Part shown: one piece after another, positions 32,827-42,017 of the stretch
Numbering within the stretch: position 1 is the stretch's first letter
Layout: every line of letters starts with the position of its first letter
Notes under the pieces: generated by a model
What the model saw: only the letters and a program-made list of their open reading frames with translations
Told to the model about the DNA's origin: nothing
Databases searched by the model: none
Translations under genes and position numbers: made by a program
Source: Agrobacterium tumefaciens
Lineage (GTDB): Bacteria > Pseudomonadota > Alphaproteobacteria > Rhizobiales > Rhizobiaceae
Assembly: GCF_017726655.1 (NCBI RefSeq)
Contig: NZ_CP072309.1
Span: 310,001 to 374,000 of the forward strand
Length of the DNA stretch: 64,000 nt
Direction of reading: 5' to 3'

Positions 32827-33708
32827 ATGGATATTCTTTTTGACCAGGCCCTGATCGAACAAAACCGCCGCCGGGCGTGGGCAAGACGTGATGACAAGGC
32901 GCTTTTTCTTCTCGATATGGCAGCGGAGGAACTGGCCGACCGGCTTGCCATCGTCGAGCGTCAGTTTGACACCGCCATCGAACTTCACGGAGGAACCGGC
33001 GTTACGGCGCGGCGCCTGGCCGAGACCGGCAAGGTCGATACTATCCATCGAATCGAGACGGAGCGCTATTTTGCCGCTGACGGTAATTTCCCCGAGGCTG
33101 CTTCAATGGAGCATCTGCCGCTTGAGGAGGCCTCCGCCAATCTCATCGTTTCACCACTCGCGCTGCATCTGACAAACGACACACCCGGTGCGCTGATCCA
33201 GATTCGGCGGGCGTTGAAGCCGGACGGCCTGTTTCTCGGCGCGATCCCCGGCAGCGGGACGCTACAAGAACTCCGCGACGTGCTGCTGACGGCAGAGGCG
33301 GAATTGACCGGCGGCGCGAGCCCGCGGGTCATCCCCTTCGCCGATGTCCGTGACGTGGGGGCCTTGTTGCAGCGTGCCGGGTTTGCACTGCCCGTGACAG
33401 ATGCGGAAAGCTATACCGTCAGGTACGATTCGATTTTCCCGCTGATGCGCGACCTCCGTGCCATGGGCATGGCCAACCCACTGGCGAGCCGCAGCAGAAA
33501 ACCGCCGAACCGTGCCTTTTTCATGCGTGCGGCAGAACTTTACGCCGAGCGGTATTCCGATGCGGACGGGCGGATAAGGGCAACATTCTCGATCATTTAC
33601 GTCTCAGGCTGGGCGCCCCACGAAAGCCAGCAGAAACCGCTCAAACCCGGCTCGGCCAAGGTACGGCTCGCGGACGCGTTGAAGACAACGGAGGTGAAGC
33701 TCTCGTGA
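32827..33708 (+). CDS. BioC/NDUFAF5-like SAM methyltransferase family protein
   Basis: A 293-residue class I methyltransferase-fold protein. The start MDILFDQALIEQNRRRAWAR and the block LFLLDMAAEELADRL match the BioC/NDUFAF5-like group common in alphaproteobacteria. The usual glycine-rich motif I is weak here (AIELHGGTGVTARRLAET). MEHLPLEEASANLIVSPLAL and NDTPGALIQIRRALKPDGLF correspond to the later motifs. In mitochondria the relative NDUFAF5 modifies a complex I subunit; whether this one does is unknown. Divergent from comF. Confidence 0.8.
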   Translation: MDILFDQALIEQNRRRAWARRDDKALFLLDMAAEELADRLAIVERQFDTAIELHGGTGVTARRLAETGKVDTIHRIETERYFAADGNFPEAASMEHLPLEEASANLIVSPLALHLTNDTPGALIQIRRALKPDGLFLGAIPGSGTLQELRDVLLTAEAELTGGASPRVIPFADVRDVGALLQRAGFALPVTDAESYTVRYDSIFPLMRDLRAMGMANPLASRSRKPPNRAFFMRAAELYAERYSDADGRIRATFSIIYVSGWAPHESQQKPLKPGSAKVRLADALKTTEVKLS

Positions 33709-33726
33709 GGCCACCTCTATGTTGCT

Positions 33727-33933
33727 CTAGATACTGATACTGTTGAACGTATCGACGATGAACTGAAATACGCCGTTGATATTGCTGCTGAGTTGCGTCG
33801 CTCCACCGATCAGCGCCGCCGAAATGATCCCGACAATAAGGCCGTATTCGATTGCGGTGGCACCGTTTTCATTTTTCCAGAAGTGAACAAGCGAATGCAG
33901 CAAAGCAGCGTACCTATCTTTAGCGAGCCGCAC
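33727..33933 (-). CDS. Flp-family type IVb pilin (lone)
   Basis: A 68-residue Flp pilin. The prepilin peptidase site is visible as NENG/ATAIEYGLI, with the conserved glutamate at +5 and a following hydrophobic helix (IVGIISAALIGGATQL). The GTG at 33933 gives a 25-residue leader, longer than usual, and has no clear ribosome site, so a nearer TTG could be the true start. No cpa/tad assembly genes occur in the window, so any assembly must depend on a distant locus. Confidence 0.8.
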   Translation of the reverse strand: MRLAKDRYAALLHSLVHFWKNENGATAIEYGLIVGIISAALIGGATQLSSNINGVFQFIVDTFNSISI

Positions 33934-34013
33934 GGCAACGGACGCAAAATCTTCAAACCGCGTCCACCATAGACCCGCGGCTTGAGCAATCCGTTACGAA
34001 AGTTGGTAAACTA

Positions 34014-34328
34014 TCAGCAACCGGTCTCGTTGCTGTAACCGGTTACAACGCATGGCATTTCCGGCATAGGCTGGGTGATGCTGCGGCGAATGGAATAGGT
34101 GCTGCCGACATCCGGCTTCTTGATCGAGCCCGTGCTGATCATATCGAAACTGTCGGGAAACTGCGCCACGCGCGTGGAAGATTTACCGGCAAGCATGGGA
34201 GTGACGATCAGGGAGAGCGCTATAACGGCCGTACCGAAAAGCAATGCGACATTCAAAACGCCGGTACGACGAGTTTTGTTGGAATAAGAATGACGACCTT
34301 CCACCGTCTTCCAGAAATCCTCGTTCAT
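34014..34328 (-). CDS. Small single-pass membrane protein with STGSI motif
   Basis: A 104-residue protein starting MNEDFWKTVEGRHSY. A single hydrophobic helix (VLNVALLFGTAVIALSLIV, about 25-44) follows a basic stretch (NKTRRTG), giving a likely N-in anchor with the rest in the periplasm. DMISTGSIKKP resembles a short motif seen in several small Agrobacterium envelope proteins. Two cysteines near the end (CVVTGYSNETGC) could form a disulfide loop. Function is unknown. Confidence 0.65.
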   Translation of the reverse strand: MNEDFWKTVEGRHSYSNKTRRTGVLNVALLFGTAVIALSLIVTPMLAGKSSTRVAQFPDSFDMISTGSIKKPDVGSTYSIRRSITQPMPEMPCVVTGYSNETGC

Positions 34329-34425
34329 GACCAACCTCGTCTCGCGCAGTTTACCGCTTCTTTAGCTTAACAATCTGCCAGAGGGTGCTGAACGATCTCT
34401 TAACGAAGCCCCGTTTTGGGACGGC

Positions 34426-34449
34426 AAAATGCTGCAGGAACAGCATTTT
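34426..34449 (-). terminator. Hairpin downstream of mutT
   Basis: Arms AAAATGCTG (34426-34434) and CAGCATTTT (34441-34449) are perfect 9-mers around a 6-nt loop. Read on the minus strand it ends in TTTT about 50 nt past the mutT stop, so it could terminate the GNAT-mutT transcript. The stem has few GC pairs. Confidence 0.5.
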
Positions 34450-34498
34450 CACGAAGCTGTGACGGCGGGAAAATCAGCGGTTGCGCGAAGCGCTGCCT

Positions 34499-34912
34499 TT
34501 ACAGCAGGTCCTGCAGGAAGGGGATGAGCGGTTCATCGGCCGGTGGCATCGGATAGTCGCGCAATGCCTGCGGTTTTACCCACTTGATTGCCTGCCCTTC
34601 GCGGCCATGCGCAATACCTTCATAACGGCGGCAGACGTACAGCGGCATCAACAGGTGGAAAGTCTCATAAGTGTGGCTCGCAAATGTCAAAGGAGCCAGG
34701 CAGGCGACCTTGGTCGTGACGCCCAGTTCCTCGTCCAACTCACGCACCAGGGTTTCTTCCGGGGTCTCGCCCTGCTCAACTTTCCCGCCCGGAAATTCCC
34801 ACAGACCCGCCAGTGACTTGCCTTCGGGTCGCTGGGCCAGAAGAATGCGGCCATCCTGATCGAGAAGCGCACAGGCAGCGACCAGCAGAATTTTCTTGCC
34901 CACCTCGCTCAT
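34499..34912 (-). CDS. mutT: 8-oxo-dGTP diphosphatase MutT (Nudix)
   Basis: A 137-residue Nudix hydrolase that clears oxidised nucleotides. ATG 34912 (MSEVGKKILLVAACALL) overlaps the upstream GNAT stop as ATGA. The Nudix box GGKVEQGETPEETLVRELDE (about 40-59), followed by ELG, is complete with both metal-binding glutamates. LLAQRPEGKSLAGLWEFPGG is also typical of MutT rather than other Nudix groups. Confidence 0.92.
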   Translation of the reverse strand: MSEVGKKILLVAACALLDQDGRILLAQRPEGKSLAGLWEFPGGKVEQGETPEETLVRELDEELGVTTKVACLAPLTFASHTYETFHLLMPLYVCRRYEGIAHGREGQAIKWVKPQALRDYPMPPADEPLIPFLQDLL

Positions 34913-35685
34913 GCGGCAGCTCCCTTGCGCCAATAGCGGTAACGGTAGGCTTCGGCAAAACCGAATTTCTCATAAAGCGCGATTGCCTGCGTGTTGTTGC
35001 GCTCCACCTGCAGCCACGCACTCTTTGCACCGCTTATCCGCGCCCAGCGGAGAGCCGACGACAGGATTTGCGTGCCAAGCCCCTTTCGACGTTGCGATTT
35101 CGCGACATCGAGGGAGAGGATGCCAGCAAGATCATTGTCCTGCACGCAGATGACGGTGGCGAGGGGATGGCCTTCCACTTCCTCATTGATGAACAGCCCG
35201 AGATTCGGCTTGATGGAACTGACGATTTCCGCAATCGCCGGACGTAGCGCCGGGTCGCCATCACTGACCTTGAGGCTCGCCTCCACAAAACGGCCGACAT
35301 CGTGGCTGGGCAGACTGACAAGCGTTTCCGGCAGCTCCATATCTGACAGATCCGCGGTCATGACCATGACCTCTTCGAAAACCGACCAGCCATCCCGCAC
35401 CAGAAATTCGGTGAGCTGCGGCGGCATCAGTGTCGTCTCGCGAACAACCAGCGCACGCCCGAAATCTTCGAAACGCTTACGCGCCTTTTCCAGCCGCACG
35501 GCGCTATTACCGTAGTCTGAAGGATCAAGCGGCACAACGCAGTTGATACGCTTGGAGGGATGAGAGCCTGTTAAACGTACCTGCCAGCTACCGTCGTAAA
35601 TAACCGACGAGGCAGGCCACGCCCGAAAGCTCACGGCTTCCAGACGGCGAACCAGCGGCAGATTAACGGCCTTGTTGTCCTGCAT
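34909..35685 (-). CDS. GNAT family N-acetyltransferase
   Basis: A 258-residue acetyltransferase. ATG 35685 (MQDNKAVNLPLVRRLEAVSF) is preferred; a TTG at 35700 would add five residues. The GNAT fold is in the C-terminal half: LSLDVAKSQRRKGLGTQIL contains the acetyl-CoA pyrophosphate loop (RRKGLG, about 208-213), and NNTQAIALYEKFGFAEAYRY is the classical motif B. The N-terminal 110 residues are a second, degenerate GNAT-like region. Lies between argJ (17 nt away) and mutT (overlap), in one transcript. The substrate is unknown. Confidence 0.88.
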   Translation of the reverse strand: MQDNKAVNLPLVRRLEAVSFRAWPASSVIYDGSWQVRLTGSHPSKRINCVVPLDPSDYGNSAVRLEKARKRFEDFGRALVVRETTLMPPQLTEFLVRDGWSVFEEVMVMTADLSDMELPETLVSLPSHDVGRFVEASLKVSDGDPALRPAIAEIVSSIKPNLGLFINEEVEGHPLATVICVQDNDLAGILSLDVAKSQRRKGLGTQILSSALRWARISGAKSAWLQVERNNTQAIALYEKFGFAEAYRYRYWRKGAAA

Positions 35686-35703
35686 TCTCTTCGGCTCCAA
35701 CGG

Positions 35704-36945
35704 TCAGCTCCGGTAGTCGCCGTTGATCGCAACATATTCCTTGGTCAGGTCGCAGGTCCAGACCGTGGCCGTCCCCTGGCCGAGACCGATATCCACCTTC
35801 ACCGTGATGTCTTCCAGCTTCATGACGGCGCTGGTTTCTGCTTCCGAGTAATCAGGGTCGCGCTCGCCATTAACAGCCACGCGCACGCCGCCGAACCAGA
35901 TGGCGAGACGATCACGATCGGCCATCTCACCGGACTTGCCGACCGCCATGACGACGCGGCCCCAGTTGGCGTCTTCGCCGGCAATGGCCGTCTTGACCAG
36001 CGGCGAATTGGCGATGGAAAGGGCGATCTTCTTGGCGGCGACATCGCTTTCTGCGCCGGTCACCGTGACTTCCACCATCTTTCGCGCGCCTTCGCCATCG
36101 CGAACCACCTGCAAGGCGAGATCCTTGAGGAGATCGTTAAGCGCGGCGCGGAAGGAAGACAGGCGCTCGTCATCGGCGCTCGTTACCTTGGCCTGGCCAT
36201 CTTCAGCGGCAGCACCCGTCGCAAACAGCATCAGCGTGTCCGACGTGGACGTGTCGCTATCAACAGTCACGGAGTTGAAGGTCGGGCCGGCACCGGCAGA
36301 GAGCAGCGACTGCAGGGCGGCGGGATCGATATCCGCATCCGTCACCACGAAGGAGAGCATCGTTGCCATGTCAGGGGCGATCATGCCAGCGCCCTTGGCG
36401 ATACCGTTGATGGTGACCCTGACGCCGCCGATCTCGGCGGTGCGGGTTGCGACCTTCGGATAGGTGTCCGTCGTCATGATGGCCTTGGCCGCTTCCTGCC
36501 AGAAATCCGCAACGGCCTTGCCGTGCATGTCGCCGAGAACGCCGGCAAATTTCGAGGCGTCCAGCGGCTCGCCGATCACGCCGGTCGACGCGAGGAAAAC
36601 CTCGCCTTCAGAGCAGCCGACAGCCGCGGCGGCGGATTTCGCCGTCAGTTCGGTCGCGGCCCTGCCCTTAAGGCCGGTGAAGGCGTTGGCATTGCCAGAA
36701 TTCACCACCACCGCACGCGCCGCGCCGCCGCCAAGATTGGCGCGGCAGAAATCAACGGGAGCCGAAGGGCATTTGGATTTGGTGAAAACGCCTGCAACGC
36801 TTGCCGGCTTGTCGAACACCATCAGGAGGACGTCGGTGCGGTTCTTGTACTTGATGCCGGCGGCGGCCGTCGCCATGCGAACACCACGCAACGCAGGCAT
36901 ATCAGGATAAGATTTCGGAGCGAGCGGGGAAACGGCAACGGACAT
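35704..36945 (-). CDS. argJ: Bifunctional ornithine acetyltransferase / N-acetylglutamate synthase ArgJ
   Basis: A 413-residue arginine-biosynthesis enzyme that moves acetyl from N-acetylornithine to glutamate. The precursor self-cleaves at the conserved [17 protein letters not shown] block (threonine of MATML near residue 188), which becomes the nucleophile. [16 protein letters not shown] and [16 protein letters not shown] are further family signatures, as is the C-terminal [15 protein letters not shown] chose ATG 36945 ([20 protein letters not shown]); the longer frame to 37029 crosses the upstream terminator hairpin. Confidence 0.93.
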   Translation of the reverse strand: MSVAVSPLAPKSYPDMPALRGVRMATAAAGIKYKNRTDVLLMVFDKPASVAGVFTKSKCPSAPVDFCRANLGGGAARAVVVNSGNANAFTGLKGRAATELTAKSAAAAVGCSEGEVFLASTGVIGEPLDASKFAGVLGDMHGKAVADFWQEAAKAIMTTDTYPKVATRTAEIGGVRVTINGIAKGAGMIAPDMATMLSFVVTDADIDPAALQSLLSAGAGPTFNSVTVDSDTSTSDTLMLFATGAAAEDGQAKVTSADDERLSSFRAALNDLLKDLALQVVRDGEGARKMVEVTVTGAESDVAAKKIALSIANSPLVKTAIAGEDANWGRVVMAVGKSGEMADRDRLAIWFGGVRVAVNGERDPDYSEAETSAVMKLEDITVKVDIGLGQGTATVWTCDLTKEYVAINGDYRS

Positions 36946-36995
36946 GGGAAGCGCCTGAAATTCTGGAATGGGGTCTGGATGGGGCTTTAGATGAA

Positions 36996-37021
36996 ACGGG
37001 GCGGCCCTTGAGCCGCCCCGT
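36996..37021 (-). terminator. Terminator between PPIase gene and argJ
   Basis: A perfect 10-bp stem, ACGGGGCGGC (36996-37005) with GCCGCCCCGT (37012-37021), has a 6-nt loop and on the minus strand is followed by TTTCATC. It lies 12 nt past the PPIase stop and about 50 nt ahead of the argJ start codon. Confidence 0.7.
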
Positions 37022-37032
37022 AACCTCAATTT

Positions 37033-37896
37033 TTACTGCTGCGGCTGAGCCTGCTGTTCCTTCGAGGCTTCGTCGTAGCCCTTCTTCAGCGCCTCATCCA
37101 TGATGTCGATCTTCTGGTCGGCCTTGGCCTTCTCGATGAGGGCAACATACTTGTCGCGCATGACAAGCTGACGAACCTGCGGCTCTACCTGCTCGAATGC
37201 CGGCGGCGGAGCAACACGCTTGTCTTCAAGCTTGATGACATGGAAGCCAAACTGGGTCTTCACGGGCGTCTTGGTGTAGGCACCCTTTTCGAGGCCAAAA
37301 GCGGCTTCTTCGAATTCAGGCACCATGCGGCCCTTGCCGAACCAGCCGAGATCACCGCCGTCATCCTTGTTGGAATCGGTGGACTTTTCCTTGGCGAGCG
37401 CTGCGAAATCCTTGCCCGAATCAAGCTGCTTGATGATGTCCTTGGCTTCGTCCTCGCTGGCAACGAGAATGTGCGCGGCCTTGATTTCTTCTTCCTGGGG
37501 CAGGGCTGCGACTTCCTTGTCGTAGCGCGCCTTTACTTCGTCATTGGTGACGGCATCGACCACATGCTTCCGGAAGTAGGCGTTGTGCAGCTCACGGTCC
37601 TTGATGAAGTCCATGCGCTTTTTGAAATCGTCGGTCTTTTCAAGGCCTTCGGCAGTCGCGTTCTTGACGAGAAGCTTGACGTCGATCGCGCCGGAAAGGG
37701 CTGCGACCTTCTTCTGTTCATCGGGAAGCTGCGCGAGCTGGGGGTCGAGGTTGCTCATGGCAAGGTCGAGTTCGGACTGGTGGATTTCCAGATCGCCGAC
37801 CTTGGCGACAACCTTGTCTTCCTGTGCGAAAGCCGGAAGCTGGAGGCCGAGCGTGGCCACAATCACCGCAGCCGCAATTTTATTATAGCGCAACAT
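37033..37896 (-). CDS. Periplasmic parvulin-type peptidyl-prolyl isomerase
   Basis: A 287-residue secreted folding factor. ATG 37896 follows GAAAGG and yields a signal peptide (MLRYNKIAAAVIVATLGLQL, cleavage after AFA near 24). The N-terminal chaperone-like helical region (about 30-130) precedes a PpiC/parvulin rotamase domain (about 133-230) with IKAAHILVASEDEAKDIIKQ, DGGDLGWFGKGRMVPEFEEA and TQFGFHVIKLED. The C-terminal helix ends in a Gln-rich tail. The gene is adjacent to secA on the opposite strand, an order usual in Rhizobiaceae. Its job is folding of exported envelope proteins. Confidence 0.9.
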   Translation of the reverse strand: MLRYNKIAAAVIVATLGLQLPAFAQEDKVVAKVGDLEIHQSELDLAMSNLDPQLAQLPDEQKKVAALSGAIDVKLLVKNATAEGLEKTDDFKKRMDFIKDRELHNAYFRKHVVDAVTNDEVKARYDKEVAALPQEEEIKAAHILVASEDEAKDIIKQLDSGKDFAALAKEKSTDSNKDDGGDLGWFGKGRMVPEFEEAAFGLEKGAYTKTPVKTQFGFHVIKLEDKRVAPPPAFEQVEPQVRQLVMRDKYVALIEKAKADQKIDIMDEALKKGYDEASKEQQAQPQQ

Positions 37897-38138
37897 TTTG
37901 AACCTTTCGGGGACAATGCCGGCTCCAGACATGGTTTCCGGCTCTGAAAAAACTTCCAAACACCGGAATGTGGCCATTCTGTAACGGGCAGAACCGTTGA
38001 CATCATTTGCCCCCCCTCTTATCTGTCACGCAACCTCGCGTCCAGATACGTTGAAGGGCGAAGTCCGTCATTTGTGCTGAAAACAGCGTGACGGAGCAAA
38101 GCGCCCGGCAAAACGGAATTTCAGAAAGGGCCAGTAAG

Positions 38139-40847
38139 ATGGTCAGTCTCGGCGGAATAGCCCGCAAGTTGTTCGGTTCGGCAAATGATCGCCGCGTCCG
38201 CTCCTATAAAAGCAAGATCGCAGCCATCAATGCGCTTGAAGAGGCCACGAAGGCGCTCTCCGACGAAGCGCTGGCGGCCAAGACCGCCGAATTCCGCCAG
38301 CAGCTGGCAGACGGCAAAACGCTCGACGATCTGCTGATCCCGGCTTTTGCCGTGGCCCGCGAAGCATCGCGCCGCGTTCTCGGCATGCGTCCCTTCGATG
38401 TCCAGCTGACCGGCGGTATGATCCTGCATGGCGGCGCCATCGCGGAGATGAAGACGGGTGAAGGCAAGACGCTGGTGGCGACACTCGCGGTTTACCTCAA
38501 CGCGCTCGCCGGCAAGGGCGTCCACGTCGTTACCGTCAACGACTACCTTGCCCAGCGCGACGCGGCCACGATGAGCCGGCTCTATCGCTTCCTCGGGTTG
38601 ACGACAGGCGTCATCGTCCACGGTCTCGACGACGACCAGCGCCGCGAGGCTTACGCCTGCGATATCACTTACGCGACGAATAACGAACTTGGCTTCGATT
38701 ATCTGCGCGACAACATGAAATACGACCGCGCCCAGATGGTGCAGCGCGGCCACAACTACGCGATCGTCGACGAAGTCGATTCGATCCTGGTCGACGAGGC
38801 GCGCACACCGCTCATCATTTCCGGCCCGCTGGACGACCGTTCCGATCTCTACAACACCATCGACGCTTTCATTCCGCTCTTGACACCGGAAGATTACGAA
38901 ATCGACGAGAAACAGCGTTCGGCCAACTTTTCCGAAGAAGGCACCGAGAAGCTGGAGAACCTGCTGCGACAGGCAGGGCTGCTGAAGGGCGAATCGCTAT
39001 ACGACGTCGAGAATGTCGCAATCGTTCACCACATCAACAATGCGCTGAAGGCCCACAAGCTCTTCACCCGCGACAAGGACTACATCGTTCGCAACGGCGA
39101 AATCGTCATCATCGACGAGTTCACCGGCCGCATGATGCCCGGTCGCCGTTATTCCGAAGGTCAACACCAGGCTCTCGAAGCCAAGGAAAAGGTGCAGATC
39201 CAGCCGGAAAACCAGACGCTGTCTTCCGTCACGTTCCAGAACTATTTCCGCATGTACACGAAGCTCGCCGGTATGACCGGTACGGCGTCGACGGAAGCGG
39301 AAGAGTTCGGCAACATTTACGGTCTCGACGTCATCGAAGTGCCGACCAACCTGCCGATCCAGCGTATCGATGAGGATGACGAAGTTTATCGTACCGGCGA
39401 AGAGAAGTTCCTGGCGATCATAAGCGAGATCAAGGCAGCGCACGAGCGTGGCCAGCCGGTTCTCGTCGGCACCACCTCCATCGAAAAATCCGAGCTTCTG
39501 GCAACCATGCTGCGACAGTCCGGTTTCACCGACTTCCAGGTTCTGAACGCCCGTTATCACGAGCAGGAGGCCTATATCGTCTCGCAGGCCGGTGTTCCCG
39601 GTGCCGTCACCATCGCCACCAACATGGCCGGCCGCGGTACCGACATCCAGCTCGGCGGCAACGTCGAGATGCGTCTGGAGCGTGAACTGGAAGGCATGGA
39701 GCCTGGTCCGGAGCGCGACGCGAAGGAACAGGAAATCCGCGCCGAGATAAAGGTGCTGAAGGAAAAGGCACTCGCGGCCGGCGGTCTTTACGTCATCGCC
39801 ACGGAACGCCACGAAAGCCGCCGTATCGACAACCAGCTGCGCGGTCGTTCCGGCCGTCAGGGTGACCCAGGCCGTTCGAAATTCTACCTGTCGCTTCAGG
39901 ATGACCTGATGCGCATCTTCGGCTCCGAGCGCATGGACTCGATGCTGCAGAAGCTCGGCCTGAAGGACGGCGAGGCCATCGTCCATCCGTGGATCAACAA
40001 GGCGCTGGAACGCGCCCAGAAGAAGGTCGAAGCCCGCAACTTCGAGACGCGTAAAAACCTTCTGAAATATGATGACGTTCTGAACGATCAGCGTAAGGTC
40101 ATCTTCGACCAGCGTCTCGAGCTGATGGAAGCCGACAATATCGGCGAAACCGCAGCTGACATGCGCCACGAAGTCATCGAAATGCTCGTGACCAAGCATA
40201 TCCCCGAAAATGCCTATGCCGAACAGTGGGATATCGCCGGTCTGAAAGCCGGTATCGAGCAGTTCCTCAACCTTGACCTGCCGGTTGAGGAGTGGGCGAA
40301 GGAAGAAGGCATCGCCGAAGACGATATTCTTCAGCGCGTGACCGAGGCCGCCGACAAATACGCCGCCGAGCGCGCCGAACGTTTCGGCCCCGAGATCATG
40401 ACTTACGTCGAACGCTCGGTCATTCTGCAGACGATCGACCATCTGTGGCGCGAGCACATCGTCAACCTCGACCACCTGCGCTCCGTCGTCGGTTTCCGCG
40501 GTTACGCTCAGCGAGACCCGCTGCAGGAATACAAGGCGGAAGCTTTCGAACTGTTCCAGGCGCTGCTCGCCAATCTGCGCGAGGCCGTTACCGCCCAGCT
40601 GATGCGCGTTGAGCTCGTGCAGCAGGAACCGCAGCAGCCAGAACTGCCGGAAATGACGGCGCATCATCTCGACCCCGTCACGGGCGAAGATGAAATGGCG
40701 CAGAGCACGCAGGCTGCTTTTGTGCCGGCCGAGGAACGCGATCCTAACAACCCCGCCACCTGGGGGCGCATCGGCCGCAACGAAATGTGCCCCTGTGGCT
40801 CCGGCAAGAAGTACAAGCACTGCCACGGCGTTTACGAGCAGGCGTAA
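38139..40847 (+). CDS. secA: Preprotein translocase ATPase SecA
   Basis: A 902-residue motor that drives protein export through SecYEG. ATG 38139 ([20 protein letters not shown]) follows GAAAGGG. Walker [15 protein letters not shown] (about 103-116), the DEAD-like [50 protein letters not shown] and [20 protein letters not shown] are all intact. The C-terminal zinc motif is [14 protein letters not shown], which binds SecB and phospholipid. Length and motif order are standard. A strong terminator follows. Confidence 0.97.
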   Translation: MVSLGGIARKLFGSANDRRVRSYKSKIAAINALEEATKALSDEALAAKTAEFRQQLADGKTLDDLLIPAFAVAREASRRVLGMRPFDVQLTGGMILHGGAIAEMKTGEGKTLVATLAVYLNALAGKGVHVVTVNDYLAQRDAATMSRLYRFLGLTTGVIVHGLDDDQRREAYACDITYATNNELGFDYLRDNMKYDRAQMVQRGHNYAIVDEVDSILVDEARTPLIISGPLDDRSDLYNTIDAFIPLLTPEDYEIDEKQRSANFSEEGTEKLENLLRQAGLLKGESLYDVENVAIVHHINNALKAHKLFTRDKDYIVRNGEIVIIDEFTGRMMPGRRYSEGQHQALEAKEKVQIQPENQTLSSVTFQNYFRMYTKLAGMTGTASTEAEEFGNIYGLDVIEVPTNLPIQRIDEDDEVYRTGEEKFLAIISEIKAAHERGQPVLVGTTSIEKSELLATMLRQSGFTDFQVLNARYHEQEAYIVSQAGVPGAVTIATNMAGRGTDIQLGGNVEMRLERELEGMEPGPERDAKEQEIRAEIKVLKEKALAAGGLYVIATERHESRRIDNQLRGRSGRQGDPGRSKFYLSLQDDLMRIFGSERMDSMLQKLGLKDGEAIVHPWINKALERAQKKVEARNFETRKNLLKYDDVLNDQRKVIFDQRLELMEADNIGETAADMRHEVIEMLVTKHIPENAYAEQWDIAGLKAGIEQFLNLDLPVEEWAKEEGIAEDDILQRVTEAADKYAAERAERFGPEIMTYVERSVILQTIDHLWREHIVNLDHLRSVVGFRGYAQRDPLQEYKAEAFELFQALLANLREAVTAQLMRVELVQQEPQQPELPEMTAHHLDPVTGEDEMAQSTQAAFVPAEERDPNNPATWGRIGRNEMCPCGSGKKYKHCHGVYEQA

Positions 40848-40875
40848 GTCCGCACTCGGCCGCATGACAATTGAT

Positions 40876-40905
40876 CGCCCGTAACCTTCGTTACGGGCGA
40901 TTTTG
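40876..40905 (+). terminator. Intrinsic terminator after secA
   Basis: A perfect 10-bp stem, CGCCCGTAAC (40876-40885) with GTTACGGGCG (40890-40899), closes on a CTTC tetraloop and is followed by ATTTTGTTT. Confidence 0.88.
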
Positions 40906-40995
40906 TTTCGAGCTGGTCATCGCCAGCGAGCGGGCTGTTGACTGGCCACTGCACTTTCCATAAGTGAGCCTGATCATCTTCTGGACAAAGCTTCC

Positions 40996-41889
40996 ATGGC
41001 CCCTCGCGATCTCGCCGCCTATATCTTTCTCGCGCTTGCGTGGGGAGCATCATTTCTGCTGCTCTTGCATGTCGTTGCGGCTTTCGGCTGGATCGGTGCA
41101 GTGACGCTTCGATCACTCATGACCGCTGCGGCGCTCTTCCTGATCGCAAAGACCGTGCGCCGTAAGCTGACATTCTCCGCTGGCTGGCTCGGGTTTACGG
41201 TCGTCGGTGCGACAACCGTCGCAGGGCAGTTGATTGGATTGTCCTACGCCACGCCGCAGATCGGCACTGCCATGGCGGCGATCCTGGTCGCGACCATTCC
41301 GCTCTTTTCCATGCTCATTTCGCAGCTCTGGGGGCTGGAACGCCTGACGCGTCAAGGCATGGCGGGTCTTGTCATCGGTTTTGCCGGCATCGTTCTGCTC
41401 GTTGGTTTTCCCGCCGTTCCCGTAACGACCGGCTTTATCATCGGTTGCGCCGCCGCGGTCGCTGCGTGCATCTGTGCCGCCTATGGCAGCAATTTCGCCA
41501 GCCGCCACCTGAAGGGTGTGGGGTCCTGGGAAATCACCATAGGCTCCTTCCTCGCCGGCGGCCTGATGACCCTGCCGCTTCTCTTAGCCGTCCCTCTGCC
41601 GAAAACACCTGCCCTTGTCGATTACGGTTATCTGCTGGTGCAGGCGGTCGTCATGAGTGGCCTCACCTACATCACCTACTTCAAGCTCGTCTCATCGATC
41701 GGCGCAACAAAGGCGATCAGCGTGGAATTTGCCGTCACCGTCGTTGCCGTTCTTGTCGGTGCGCTGGTGCTGGATGAACCGCTTTCGCTCCCCCAGCTTT
41801 TCGGTGCCGGCATTATTATTTTCGGCTGCGCCCTCGTGCTGGACCTCCTTCCCAAGAAGAAGGCGCCGCCTACGCCCTCCGGCGCTTGA
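40996..41889 (+). CDS. DMT-family (EamA) transporter
   Basis: A 297-residue inner-membrane carrier with ten predicted helices arranged as two EamA repeats (about 5-140 and 150-285). The first helix AAYIFLALAWGASFLLLLHV and the fourth-to-fifth loop are typical, with IGLSYATPQIGTAMAAILVA at the end of helix three. The C-terminal repeat ends in ALVLDLLPKKKAPPTPS, a basic cytoplasmic tail. Such carriers export or import amino acids, nucleosides or other metabolites; the substrate is unknown. Alone, after the secA terminator. Confidence 0.85.
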   Translation: MAPRDLAAYIFLALAWGASFLLLLHVVAAFGWIGAVTLRSLMTAAALFLIAKTVRRKLTFSAGWLGFTVVGATTVAGQLIGLSYATPQIGTAMAAILVATIPLFSMLISQLWGLERLTRQGMAGLVIGFAGIVLLVGFPAVPVTTGFIIGCAAAVAACICAAYGSNFASRHLKGVGSWEITIGSFLAGGLMTLPLLLAVPLPKTPALVDYGYLLVQAVVMSGLTYITYFKLVSSIGATKAISVEFAVTVVAVLVGALVLDEPLSLPQLFGAGIIIFGCALVLDLLPKKKAPPTPSGA

Positions 41890-42017
41890 AGGGTACAAAG
41901 ACCTTGCTTGCTAACCGGTCATCGCGCAGATATTGGCACATGACCCAGCCGCTCCCAACCCTTCGTTAAGGATGAGCGGCTTACGATCAAGACGCCTTTT
42001 CAACTGGAAATGATGGC

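Noticed and set aside
38997..40865. A 622-codon open frame antisense to secA
   Set aside because: It is a shadow of a highly conserved gene; no start site or domain is seen.
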